Source: Plutella xylostella (taxonomy: Eukaryota > Arthropoda > Insecta > Lepidoptera > Plutellidae). From it: 64,000 nt of DNA. A model generated the notes under the pieces. The model saw only the letters and a list, made by a program, of their open reading frames with translations. It did no database searches and was not told the DNA's origin. The position numbers were made by a program, and so were the translations under genes. Positions 12,011-24,285 of this stretch are shown piece after piece (the first letter of the stretch is position 1; every line of letters begins with the position of its first letter). The stretch is taken from assembly GCF_932276165.1 (NCBI RefSeq), contig NC_063986.1, positions 11,358,501 through 11,422,500 on the forward strand. Direction: 5' to 3'.

Positions 12011-15000
12011 TCAAGAGTCATCTTCTTCTGTGAACTCATCACAGCGGTCTTCTAGTTCATTCTGTAACATGAGAAAAACATATTTATACTTTAGTTATGT
12101 CCGTTTTGAGTCCGTTAACCAAAACTTAACGGAAACTTAACGGTTCAACTTTAGTTGCATTTAAAAAAACATAGATGGCGCTAGCAGTTTTTGTGGGATA
12201 TATTATAAATAGTAAAACCATGTAAAACTATAAAGTCAGTATAGTGATCGAAACCATAGGTACTTTATCGTATGTAGAATGTATAAGGAAAATTACAAAA
12301 CAGCTAGGATACTCAATCTGAAAGTGTCCAATAACAATACTGGATGTTACGAAATGGGCAATGACAGAGTGACCCGAAAGGGGTAGGTAAGTAAGTAACC
12401 CTTTTTTTGAGTACCCTGTATAATATTTTCTGGTGGTGATGGTTACCTCGTCCAGCTCGAGGCACTTGCCCCACTCGGCGAGGCGGATGCGGTGGTCGTC
12501 GTCAGCGTCGCAGCGGTCCAGGAAGGGCGCGATGCAGTGCTCGAGGGACATGAGTGGCGCGCGGATAGGGAACAACTCGTGGCGGGACACGAATCTGTAC
12601 AGAATATTTATTATTTTTTGTACAATATAATACCTGATTAGATAAGAACCAGCAGCTAAGTTTACCCTATTGGAATTCGTTGATGAAATGGCATGTAAAG
12701 TAAAAATGCAAACTGCAGGAATAGGCATAAGGCATAATGTGGATCTTTCAACAAGGGCTTTCACAGTTCATCTTCAAACATTCTTATTTCAGCATTCACT
12801 TTATTTCGTTCTAGTAAATCATTGAGCTTCTGTAGAACTACTTACCTAGCTAGATAGAATTATAGTCGCGCCTTTAGAACTTATACAGCTTAAACATAAC
12901 TAACAATGTATCGCAAACACAATCATGATGATATTCAGTATATAGGTACTAGCATAGCTAGCTATACCGACCTGTCATTATCATGAGCGTCCAAATCACA
13001 CCACTTCCAGATGGCGGCGTTAGTCCAGCGTCTTGTCAGGTTGCTCTCGGCCTCCCTCTCCATCTTCAGGTAGTGCGGGTTGAGCTCGTGCCGCTCCGCC
13101 ATGTCGCGCATGATGTTGAACAGCCAGTCGCGCATGCGCCGCGGGAAGTCCGACATCTCGCTTTCGGAGCATTCCTAGGGGAGAATGGGTGGGTAGAGAA
13201 GGGTTCGGGGATTGGCGTGGTTGAAAGTGAACACGCGATTGCAATCTGGGATATGTAATGCATTTAGGGTTTCGTTTTTCCCGACCTTTTTCTGTTCCCG
13301 GGAAACGGGAATTATTTTGAAGATTTCCCGGGAATTCCCGGGAAACGGGAATTTATTTTAAATGCTTGCTTTTGCTATTTTCGGGTATTAAAAGTTTATA
13401 AAATAGTCTATTAAAACTCTTACAATTAAATCAAATATACTTTTATCACTCGTATAGGTAGAAAAAAGCAACAGTCAGATAAATTAACAAGCAAAATTAC
13501 ATATTATTATAATGATTTGTTTTACATGCCAAATCATTTGTTTTTCTAAATTGTAAATTAAACAATAACAAAGGTATTATAATTAACAGTTTGAAAATAA
13601 TATTATTTATTTAATTTTTATTTAAACACTTTATTGTATACAATATACATAGGTATAACAGTAAAAAAAAATGGAGAGAATTAAACTAGACTAGTATACA
13701 AGGGCGGACTTATCGCCTCAACGCGATCTCTTCCAGTCAACCCTATGTTTTGTTATGACATATAAAATTAAAATAGAAAATTAATTACACTTGAGGTAAT
13801 GTTTTAGATTTTTTTTTAACTCATTCAACGATTTATCGCTCAACCTACTTCTTATTTTGGTTTTTTCTATGCGTTAGTAATTTTATAAAAAATACACGCG
13901 GGCATAAAACGGGGACGTAAAAAAAAATGACAGGTGTCACACTAGTGTTAGCTTTTACATACTGTTTGGTCACATATGTAAAAGCCGATCAATTGTTTGG
14001 TTTTAGGTAGGTGGATATATTTGGTTTTAGATATGAGGACCAACAGATAAATAAAGATGAAAATATTGAATCAGGAAGAGGTGAAACAAAGTGATGTAGA
14101 TGAGTCATTTATCTTTGCAATGCAGCTGCGCGAAAACAATAACACGTATGATTTTCCAATAATTTACAACAAAACCGAGTTTCTGATCGTAGACGACAAA
14201 CCTGCCGATATTTTTTTTGGTTTAAGGTAGGAGAAACAGATAGATAAAGACGAAAATATAGCATAAAATCGATTAAAAATCAAACTCGGGAATTCCCGGG
14301 AATGCTATTTTTTTCCCGGTTTCGGGAATGACAAATTTCCCGGGAATTCCCGGGAACGGGAATTCCCGGGAAAGCGGGAACGAAACCCTAAATGCATTAC
14401 AAATAATAGCACTTAGCAAGTATCGTTATACTAGTAAAGCTATTCTAAGTTGTAGATTCGGCTTTGTTCGTTCCTGATCCCGTGCAATGGTAAGGCCTCT
14501 ACACACCAAAGCCGCTGACCCGGCGGCATAGCCCGGCGGCCTAGTGCCGGCGGGTTAACATAGTACAAAATGAAGCATGATTGTACAAAATGAGGCCGGC
14601 GGGTTGAGCCGGCGGCCAGAGCCGCCGGGTCAGCGGCCTGAGCCGCCGGGTCAGCGGCTTTGGTGTGTAGAGGCCTGTAGGTACCTGTATCAAATACTCG
14701 TAGGGCGGCATTCAGGTATTATACGGCAGAGAAATCTGACCCCTCTCAGAAGAATTGTTACTATGAGAGGGGGTGGAGGGGGGGTAGGTTTTTCTACACA
14801 TGACCGTACCATCACCCTGAACCTTAAATATTCTGCTCCTATCACAACTTTTTATCTGAGGCAGCCTATATCCACATGCATGCATCCATCCAGCTCAAGT
14901 CTCACCGGCATCTCGCGGCAGACGCCGTAGTACTCGATCTGCACGTGGTGGTACTGCGGGCCGCGGCACAGCTCCGACCCCTCCAGGCACTCGCAGCGCT

Positions 15001-16837
15001 GCCGGTACACCTCGCAGTCTGACGACCACGTCTCGTTGTGGTTGGTGCACACCTGCGGAGGAAGCGGGTTGTTCAAACACGGGTAAAGAAACTTTGATGG
15101 TAGGCAAAACAACAAAAACTAACTTTTGAATCGGTAGTAAAACTAGAGTTTCTAAAACATTTTTAAAGCTGAACAAATTGGTCTGAAAATTGAGAAGACA
15201 GTTTGTTAAAAAGGCCGCAAGCCAAATCTGTAAAGCTGCGTACAGACCGGCCCAACGAACGCCCAACGATGGATATTTATCATATTATAATACAGGGCAG
15301 ATTGCAGCAACGAAGGTCAACGAAACCCGTTCGTTGGCGTTCGTTTGGCCGGTCTGTACGCAACTTATAACGAACCCAAATGTCAGCAAACCGATGAAAC
15401 GTCTCCTTCCTACTTGTCTCCGTTGTGAAAGGAATGGCCAGTCAGATTAGCGTCTATCGCTAACTGTCCAGGATGCGTGATAAGTGATGTTGATGTGCAG
15501 TCTCCGTTGATGCACTTGCACCTCATTGTGATCAGTGAACCTACCTTGCGGCGGTGGTCGGTCTCGGTGGGGCACTCCTTGATGCAGTTGCACACGGCCT
15601 CGCCCTGCTCGTCGATCTCGCACACGCGCCCCGCGCTGCAGTGCACGCGCAGGCACGGGTCTGAGGGAGATCAGAACAAGTTATAGCACAAATCCTGCCA
15701 TGTAGTAAGGGGCAGAGAAACATGACCCCCCTCAGAAGCATTGTTACTATGAGAGGAGGGTCAGGTTTCTCTGCACGTGACCGTACATCAGTCACATCAT
15801 AAGTTACAGCCGTGGAAGTAAAATATACAAACTTAATTATTACTTCCATGGTTACAACAATGTTACAGCACGAAGAGCGCTGGCCATACCAGTTATAGTC
15901 TATTTGAATCATCACAAGGCTGTTTGCCCCGCACGCTGTCATACGAGTACGTATGACAGAGTACGAAATACGAATATGATCGCGATTACATATAAGGTAA
16001 GTACCTACCTACACGAAATGATATAACTTGTTAAATTATGGACGAAATCCTCACCATCATAGATCTCGTTAGCGTGTTCCCGGTCGGCCTCGGCGGAGTC
16101 GTCGTGCGTCTTCTGGTGCTCGAGGAAGCGCCGCTCGTCCTCCAGCTCCGACGCCGACAGGATTACCGGGTCAGACGAGGCGTCGGGCAGGGAAGAGTCC
16201 AGCTGGAGAGGTAATGGTTGGGTGAGACTTGAGAGTAATGAAGATGCATAGGTAGATGTTGCGTCACGTGGACCTTCTATGCAATGTGTTGCAATATAGG
16301 TACATATGTATTAAAAAGTTCTGGAACGTCAAAAATAGATGGCCCATGTCACATCGGAACCATCGGAAGTAAAACTTTGCTTTCATGATGCCGAATCCCA
16401 TAATTGTTAATGTTAGTAGCAAGGCTAATAACTAGTATTATCTATGTAAATGGTAAAGTTACCTCGTTGGCGTTGTCATCTCCGACCTGCACAGGGGGCG
16501 CCACGGTCGTGGTGGTCTTGCGCAGCCGCCTGTGACGCTTGCGGTGTTTCTATATGAATAACAGTTTATTATAGTTAAGTACATTTTAAAGCTTTAATTT
16601 AAATAGGTGTAACTATTTAACTTTACTTAAAATTTAGAGACGATCAAACAATGAAGCTGTTGAAGAAACAGCTTGATAAATTTAAGATTTTCTTAGAGCA
16701 AACTTAGCTAGTATGCTAAGGTTTAGATACCGTCTATCGAATATCGGAGTTTCTTAACGTAATCCTTCATTTACCTCAGCATCAACAGTGCAGATGGCGG
16801 CCACCAAAAGGGCCAGCAGCAGAACACGACCCTTCAT
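12011..16837 (-). CDS. SPARC: SPARC / BM-40 / osteonectin, secreted matrix glycoprotein
   Basis: Collagen-binding, calcium-binding matricellular protein of basement membranes. Coding exons (minus): 16837-16775, 16549-16463, 16202-16055, 15660-15545, 15052-14906, 13174-12972, 12594-12447, 12061-12011. All phases join; the product is about 320 aa. In order: signal peptide MKGRVLLLALLVAAICTVDA; basic/Thr segment; acidic domain (exon 3); follistatin-like domain beginning DPCLRVHCSAGRVCE with paired cysteines and the NETW glycosylation site; extracellular calcium-binding domain with RRMRDWLFNIMRDMAER, EF-hand 1 (DLDAHDNDRFVSRHEL) and EF-hand 2 (DADDDHRIRLAEW); acidic tail ending EEDDS. The splice donor after exon 6 is GTCGGT, a weak but legal site. 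Introns carry several foldback elements. Identification is secure. Confidence 0.96.
13265..14390. mobile_element. Non-autonomous hAT-like element in SPARC intron 5
   Basis: The ends TAGGGTTTCG and CGAAACCCTA are inverted repeats flanked by the 8-bp direct repeat AATGCATT (13257-13264 and 14391-14398), the pattern of hAT transposons. Both ends carry multiple CCCGGGAATTCCCGGG-type subterminal palindromes. The 1,126-bp interior has no transposase ORF and includes a LINE 3'-end scrap near 13617-13745 ('aagggcggacttatcgcc', reversed). Confidence 0.8.
14494..14675. mobile_element. GC-rich foldback MITE
   Basis: GGCCTCTACACACCAAAGCC at the left and its reverse complement at the right form near-perfect termini continuing into GCTGACCCGGCGGC repeats. 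It lies in SPARC intron 5. No convincing target duplication is visible. Confidence 0.7.
14722..14810. repeat. Short foldback repeat, copy 1
   Basis: It reads 'ggcagagaaatctgacccctctcagaa' then 'gttactatgagaggggg' and ends 'catgaccgtacc'. A sister copy is at 15704-15786. Arms are imperfect inverted repeats. Lies in SPARC intron 5. Confidence 0.55.
15237..15362. mobile_element. Foldback MITE in SPARC intron 4
   Basis: TGCGTACAGACCGGCC and GGCCGGTCTGTACGCA are exact inverted termini, with further CAACGAAC/GTTCGTTG pairing inside. It is non-coding and 126 bp long. Confidence 0.75.
15704..15786. repeat. Short foldback repeat, copy 2
   Basis: Matches the element at 14722-14810 with 'ggcagagaaacatgacc', 'gttactatgagagg' and 'gtgaccgtac'. 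Lies in SPARC intron 3. Confidence 0.55.
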
Positions 16838-17089
16838 CGTGAAGCCTCCTGTCAACAAGTAATATCATTTTGAGACTGATCAAATAATGTCCAAGAGTAG
16901 GTACAGGGTGTAAAGGTGCTGCAACGGTTTTTTTTATAACAGTATCTATATGGTCAAACTGATGAATTTTTACCAATGTACTTGTAGATAAACCTTCTAA
17001 AATGATTCGCTTTTTTGACTTTGGTCAGTAGAACATAAATGTTTTAATTTATTGGGAGCATGCATCATAATTATGCCACATTATATGTA

Positions 17090-17275
17090 CAGTGCTCCAA
17101 AATTGATAATGCGCATAGAAATCTTTGACAGATCGGTTGTTTTCGATGATGTGACACATGATATTGACTCTTATTTCTTTCGAACAAGGTGCAAAATGAA
17201 AGTGTTTTTTTAAGGCTCTTACGATTTAATGATTCGGGTGTGAAGATCTGCATGTGCATTATTAATTTTGGACAA
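17090..17275. repeat. Dispersed repeat, copy 1
   Basis: Shares 'aataatgcgcat', 'ttatttctttcgaacaaggt', 'atgattcgggtgt' and 'gtgacacatgatattgac' blocks with 63650-63800 in reverse orientation. The ends are themselves roughly inverted. No coding content. Confidence 0.5.
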
Positions 17276-20200
17276 GTGTACCTACCTACCTATCTTAAAT
17301 CTTATGTAAGTAGTTAAGTACTTTTAGATTAATTTATTCCACATCATTATTTAGGTTCCTATCGCACTATGCAATCTGCTGACCTACTCCCGCTGACTAA
17401 ATCCAGGCACGTTTTATGTCGTCGTTGTGTAAACCGCGGTTCACACGTGCGGAGCTCCAGAGTTCACACTGGTTCACAGCTATTTCTGAACGTGTGCTAT
17501 AACATAACCAAAAGCCTGGTCTAAACCGCACAAGTTAAAACCCTGATAAAGACGAGGAATCAAATAAAATACGAGCATGGCACTTTTAGAATTTAATATA
17601 TCACCTCTATCTTCGTCAAGACTTATACATACACCGAGCTATACTAGAAACTACCTAGGTCGGTTCGGTTTCGGAACCATATTCTAGCCACTAAGTACGA
17701 TACGTATGTATGGCCGTATGTATTCACTGTAAAGTACTTACCTGCTACTCCTGCTACCTATATGTATACATGCATGCGGCTCATAGGCATCATTTTTCAT
17801 AATTTAAGTTCAATGACTTCAAACAATCCTAAATTTAATGCTTACCTATACCTTAGCTTCATGCGTACCGATTAAGTAATAACATTGTAACTAATGCCAA
17901 ATTTACATATATTCAGCCAAACTAGCAAGATGAAGTCACATACGAAATGTTTACAAAATGTATCCTTTTAGGTTTTAAATACTGCTATACTTAGAGTAGA
18001 GGAATGACCTCTGACTCTGCATCTTGTATCGTGAACTCATGTTTTCGCAGTAACTTGATATGGCATCTGTCCGGTCCGTGTGCATCTGCCGGCTCACTTC
18101 CACGGGATGACTTCATCCCGACTGCTATAACTATCATCATCAATTCCAGTAGATATACAGTATTTACCTACATGGAGAATGATGTCAGAAGTTAAGAAGT
18201 GTACTTACAACTCAGTAAAAGTACCTACCTAGTAGTAAAAATAAACCTTTGAAACCGGTCCGATCCAAATACCTAACTAAATAATATTTCAACTTCATTT
18301 CAACGGTAACGTACCTATCTACTGCAGCAGTCCTACCCTTACGCTAATCTTCGTTTCCAAAGCGATTATATCGTGTCAATGTCGCACATTGATTGTTTCT
18401 AATCTAAATCTCGCTGGTAATCGTAACAATCTATTTGTTCTATTGACGCATAGTAATAAAAGACTAGAGGGTCCATCCATATACAAAGCATTACTGGCAA
18501 AAGCCGTACTTACGTACGTACGACCGTATCCGGTCGGGATACTGTGTAGGTAGGGTCGTAGTAGGTAGACAGGTAAATACTAAATTTTATATTTAGGTAA
18601 CATACCTTACCTACATCATAACAAACCAATTAAAATTAATAAATCAAAGAAAGAAGATGCATCAAATAGCTTTTAAATTGATTGAGTGTCGCAACGATAC
18701 ATCTATTTGTTTGTATTGACCCAAATATGGTGGCGTTTCAGTTATTCAGGACGACCCTAATTGGCTTGCAAGTAACATATTGGGATCGCATAGGTACCTA
18801 GGTACCTACTATTCTTGTAAATATATTACTGCATGTCATAACAATAGTTAATAGGTTTAACAGAGATGGTTGACCATAACCGCTACGATCAGTTGGTGGT
18901 GCCAATTGTATTCTGCTGAACGGCAATTATCTAGATACTTATAATCATGAGTTTTAAGTATCTTACTTAACTAAAGTTAAGCACTTCATATGTATAGTTT
19001 TTTAAAACATTTAGGTGCCTATTATTTTTATTTTAGCTTAGCAATGTTTAAATGATCTAATATGATCATAATTAAGAAATCTTACATTATTCATTTGTTA
19101 AACATAAGTACCTACTTAAGTACATACGTCTTTATCTGAAACATTTCAAAAGCTTAGGATTTGACAAGGTTTTATTATTAACAATAACTATATACGTTCT
19201 TAGGTAACGAGACTTATTTTTATTAAATATCCCGATAACCTTTGCTGTGGTCGCGATTACGATAGTAGAACTAGGCCGCTCGTAGAAACCAAAAACTGAA
19301 ACTTTACGACGGACGTTAACGTTTTAAACTACGTCTAACACGGTTACTACGACACGAGGCGAGCTGTTGATGTGTTGAGATCTATTATAAGTACGCAGTG
19401 TAATGAAGATGGAGTCATATTTACAAGGTACATTGACATTACCCCCGGTTATAGCATTGATGTACCTAGGTATAAATCTAAGTAGGTACTTGGTTATATG
19501 CAGGTTACCTACCTAACTTGTGATAACTACAACTTACAGCGAATGCTTTAGTGACAAGTTTCAGTAACTGAAATATCTAAATCACCCTAGGTATGAAAGC
19601 TTCACAAACTTCCGGCAAGCTTTAGCAGTTAGGTAGGTACTTTACCTTAGATATTTTTTGCCTTAAAATACTTAAGTAACTATTCTTATTCTATTCTAGG
19701 AACAAGTAGGATCTACATTATCCGGTATATTGTTGCAAAATAACACATTTCGCAAACTAGTATCCTTACACAGTACATAAATAACAGAACACTCATACAT
19801 CGGGACGGAAGCTGCTTTATCGCCAACACTATGTCAGCGCCGTATCTGCGCGTGACCCTAAAACGTTGATAAAAACTGTGAAAAAACGACCGCTACTGTG
19901 TTTATCTGCGTTCTTTTATATTTATGTCACTTATTATTAAATCGCATTATTCATTTTAGCGGGTAGGTAGCGCAGGATCTAGGTCGACTTGAAGAAGCAT
20001 CGGAAGCTCACGAATCAGTGCTAAACGCTAGAGCTTTTGAAACCAATGATTTGATTGCCTAGATTTCGTACTCGGCAGCAGACCAAATAGATAGTTAGGG
20101 TGGAAATAATCCTGTGTGGGAATTCATAAGAAAGCATTGAGACCAATTTCAACCTTTGTAATATCTACTGAAGTAATCTAGAAAACCGTTACAGCCATAA

Positions 20201-20284
20201 TATTCTTATACAGAGTGTCCTATATTTTTTTTACCATGTTTTAGAATAATTTATCGAAAACTATCAAATATACTCTCTTTCATC

Positions 20285-20410
20285 CAAAGGTTGTCTGGTA
20301 GAGATTGCTATAAGCAATAAGGCCGCCTTTTTGTACTGTTGTTATTTTTAAGTTTTATTTTGTATTGATTCTGTTTTTTTGGTGCAAATAAAGAGGATTG
20401 TATTGTATTG
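20285..20410 (+). mobile_element. LINE 3' end fragment
   Basis: It contains 'aaggttgtctggtagagat', 'caataaggccgcctttttgta' and 'gcaaataaagaggattgtattg', the 3'-UTR and tail typical of lepidopteran Jockey/CR1-like LINEs. Related scraps occur at 39010-39215, 40415-40555 and 56135-56245. Confidence 0.55.
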
Positions 20411-21136
20411 TGTATACCTAGTAGGTACCCTACTTACTTAATTAGTTACATTAAAACGAATTTCAGTCGATCGCTATAGTTTTAGTGGTTATTGTATGTA
20501 TGGGAATCTGGGTACTCACATGTTAATAAGTACTTGTGGTCTAATCGGTGCACCCTGTATAGTGCCTGCATTAAAGTGTGAGACGATCGAAGAAGGACCA
20601 TAACCTTATGTTAGGGGGACGTAGTTCTTTTGTTATTTTTTGACAATGGAATTTTGCACGTCTAAGATTCAACATAATGCCTACCTATAATTTATTAGGT
20701 AAGTACTGAAGTATAAGAATATTTACGTAAGGAGGGTAAAACTTATATTAAATAAAGGGGTGGTAGAAATGAAAGTTACCATAAAAGCGCCAATACAATA
20801 AATTTACTGTTGGAGCTTTCGAACGGAACGCAAAAAATAATACTGCAAAGGGACCTTGTTTGTCCGGAACTGGTTTAGGGTTTAGACAAAAAAGTTTGCT
20901 TAGAGGTCGGTAGAACTTCACTAAAAGTCCTGCAAAAGTTACGCATTAGAGGAATAATAATTGCAACGGAAGTTCAGAACCAACTACTTAGATATTATTT
21001 CAGTGCATATTAGAATATCAATCTAATCATCTACCTTCCCTTTTCATAAATTATATAAAAAAAAGTTTCCTATATAGGTACCCAATGGAAAAAACAAGCT
21101 CAAAACAGAGAACAGAGAGAAAATTGAACACTTACC

Positions 21137-21300
21137 AAGAGTCTCGTTCCCTCCGGCAGTCAGAGGATCACTGGCACTCCGTGTCTCGCCTGCACGACGC
21201 GAGATGCGGCTGATTCGGTGCCGACAAGAATCACAACACGATGTGACGGGTCAGTCGATCGGCAGACGCGAATTAGAGCTCGGTCAAGCGGGTGTGTTGT
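21137..21300 (-). promoter_or_regulatory. Probable SPARC non-coding first exon and promoter region
   Basis: On the minus strand a strong donor, CTCTTG followed by GTAAGTG, sits at 21136/21135. It is the best upstream partner for the acceptor before the SPARC ATG exon. The right boundary (transcription start) cannot be set from sequence; the end given is nominal. Confidence 0.4.
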
Positions 21301-23014
21301 TTTAATTATCAGAAGTTTGTTCGTCGGGATGATTTTACCGACAGCGCTTCTTGCTAGCGTTATAAGTTTAACTTATGAAAGTGTTTTTTTGTCGTTAGCC
21401 AAGCTATTTAACGAGATTTAATATAAATCTGTACAGATTTTGATCTGTTCAGAGTTAGAATTGTGGATTAAAACAAAAAGATAGCTAAGTAGGTTGTTGT
21501 TCGCCGTGATTGCTACTTTTTATCTAGAAATTCTCATGCGAACACATACTTGTATATGTTTATCAACAGTTTTTTCTTCTTCCTACATAAGTCAATAGGT
21601 GAAACTTTTATAACTACCTATATCAGTTTTAAATGTGCAACTACCTAGTACTTACCTATCTGATACCTCTACCTTATACAAAATGAAGCTTACTGTTAGG
21701 AATGATAAATAAAACGCTCAAAGTGTTACAAAAAGTATCTCTATTACCGAGGGCAGTTCATCTCACTGTCGCCGCTACCCATACAGACACACGCACTCAC
21801 AGCAGACACGGTACGGTGATACATTTTGCGTCTCACGCGATACACTATGTGTCACAAGCGATACAGTGTGTTTCACACGCGATACACCGAGTATCACAAA
21901 GCGGGTGTGTATGTGCGTGTGTCTATATGCAACTGTCGCGGCGGCGACGCACCGCTGGTGTCACCACGCAAGACAATTTCAAAATAATATGTTCACTAAC
22001 TTGAGACCCCACGAAATACAATTAAACACTATTTTTAACAAAATGGGATTCGTAAAAAAACAATGGTGTCTAAAGTTAGTTCACAAACAATACCGAATTG
22101 ATAGGAATGGGTAGGCGATTTGTCAATTGTATTCAAATTATTACAATCTTTATGACTGTCTCTATTAGCTGTGTGTTTTGTATCTATTACCGTTTTAAAT
22201 GATCAAAGAAAAAAACACAATTAGACAAATCGCCCGAAAACAGAGTGGTCCGGCCATTCTGGGACCGACATCGCTTTGTTGGCATCCAAACAGGGCGTTA
22301 CAACCTTATTGTACAAAATGGCTACCATGAAAATAACAAAATGGCGCTGTATGATAAACTGATTCTTTGACAAGTAGGTACCTATAATATTATGGGTTAA
22401 TTTTGGTGAATTAAAATTTATAACTTGTAAAATGATGACTTTCAATGTAACACCCTGTATGTTAAATAACATTTTACCTAGTGTGGCAGTGACGCGCTAA
22501 GTCTGCATTAGTAGCCAGTTTATTTATACAGAAGCAGTCTTGTTCAGGAAGGTTCACCGTACATGTAACATATTTGCGGACATTTTTTTGTGAACAAATA
22601 CTTTCTTGAGCCGAAATTAATACTTTTATTAACTGTTACTATTGCAAACGCCGCAATTTTACATAAATACACTATACTATAAAACACGATGTCCGTCCAT
22701 AGTTTAGGGAAACTATTATGAGTTGGAAGTATTATATACAAAAAATAAGTACATGAAATTTAGCTCAACAAATCGTTGCAATGAAAACAAAATTTGTTTT
22801 TTTTTTTGTAATTTAGCCTTCAAAACTGGTCACTGCCAACTTATTCTCGTATCTATTAAATTAACCATTGTAAGAAATACCTACACATAAAATTAGTATT
22901 TCAGTGTCTGCAGTTGTATGTATGTGGGTTGACAAAGTGAAACATGTGGTTATACAAGGTACAAGCTACTCTTGATAGCTTAGCACAGCAATGACTTAGG
23001 GTCTTAGGGTCTGT

Positions 23015-23140
23015 TAGACATATTCGATATTCGTTACCTTAGGTAGCACGTAGTGTCACACGGTTACGCGTGCTGAGCGACGCGACGAAAGAAGTACAAA
23101 TACCGTTTCCCATATCCATATCGAATATCGCGTATGTCTA
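23015..23140. mobile_element. Foldback MITE
   Basis: TAGACATATTCGATATTCG at the left and CGAATATCGCGTATGTCTA at the right are inverted repeats with one mismatch. Non-coding. Confidence 0.6.
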
Positions 23141-24139
23141 GAAAGGCCTTTAAAATAATATAAAAGTATATTTTATAAATTGAGGACATTATTTTTCGTA
23201 GCTATTTATAGAACTATACATTTATTTGAAAATGGTCGGTAGTTGGCGCTTGTAGCTGTCACACACTGCCTCGCTCTAACTTCGCTGCTATTGAGCTTTG
23301 TAAGAGTGAGACAAGTATAGAGTGTCAGCTTCGCCTTGAACAACCACCGACAATAATAACTATTTACTTTATCAACTGTCATCTATTTTTGAATATAATA
23401 TTTACGTAATATCGTGCAGCTCATAAGAAGTTAACTTGACGAACTTATTTATCTCTGCCCTTTAAGGAGACAAGTTAAAGTGCTTATAAGCAAATTTACA
23501 AAAGTACATTAAATCCCAAATAGCCTTTAAGATTCTAGAACTATAGCAAGTTAGTATATTAATAATAGTAATTATTATATTATTGAAGTTTAATTTCTCT
23601 ACGTAAAAGAATTAACCAGAACGTATTTACAACATAAATTTATTATCACGGCTATCGGCGAGGCTAAATCATAATAATGATGACAAATCTGTAGCTAAAT
23701 TAGGACTCGGTTAGAAATTTTATAAAAGCATCGACCATTTTTGTAAATGGAAGCCGTCGCCTCAACCCGAATGTAGAATACTTTTACCAATTATACAAAA
23801 ATGATTAAATGACAATGATATTTACTATTTTGAGAACAGGGTATTTACACTGTTGATGTTACTCCTGAACCCCATCATTATATCACTAGTGTAGACTACT
23901 TATTACAAGTAAGATGTGGATATTCAAGAGCAACACGGTTGATGGTATAATGTTCACATTTACAGGGTAAAACTAAAAGCAGATGAATAATTTGGACAAA
24001 AATAAATAAATACATTGTTGAAAATATAATGTATATTGTGAGTGGAGAAGTATATGCTAAGTTATACAAAATAAAATATACAAAACAGATACAAAATCAC
24101 AAAACCGTCATGATCAAATGTTTGCCGGCGCCGGGCGGG

Positions 24140-24285
24140 CCTGTGGGCCTCATTGGCTAATGTTCTATAAATCTGACAGGCGCTGTCACTTCTTGCAATC
24201 GTGATTGGTTCACTCGCCATTCATTAAAAGGCTCCTGTCAGACTTATAACGATATTGGTCAATAAGGCCCCCGGTCAACTTGCCG
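24140..24285. mobile_element. Probable foldback MITE
   Basis: 'gggcctcattggctaat...ctgacaggcg' at the left pairs imperfectly with 'cctgtcagac...attggtcaataaggcccc' at the right. Limits are approximate. Confidence 0.45.

Larger units (their letters stand above)
16838..21136. other. SPARC 5' intron
   Basis: The exon with the ATG is preceded by a good acceptor (minus strand TTGACAG before GAGGCTTCACG), so a 5' non-coding exon must lie upstream. The intervening 4.3 kb is AT-rich with many 'tacctacc' runs. It holds a dispersed repeat at 17090-17275 (sister copy reversed at 63650-63800) and a LINE 3' end at 20285-20410. No coding exon seen. Confidence 0.55.

Noticed and set aside
12228..12764. 178-codon minus-strand ORF
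   Set aside because: Only its middle part (12594-12447) is a real SPARC exon; the rest reads through flanking introns.
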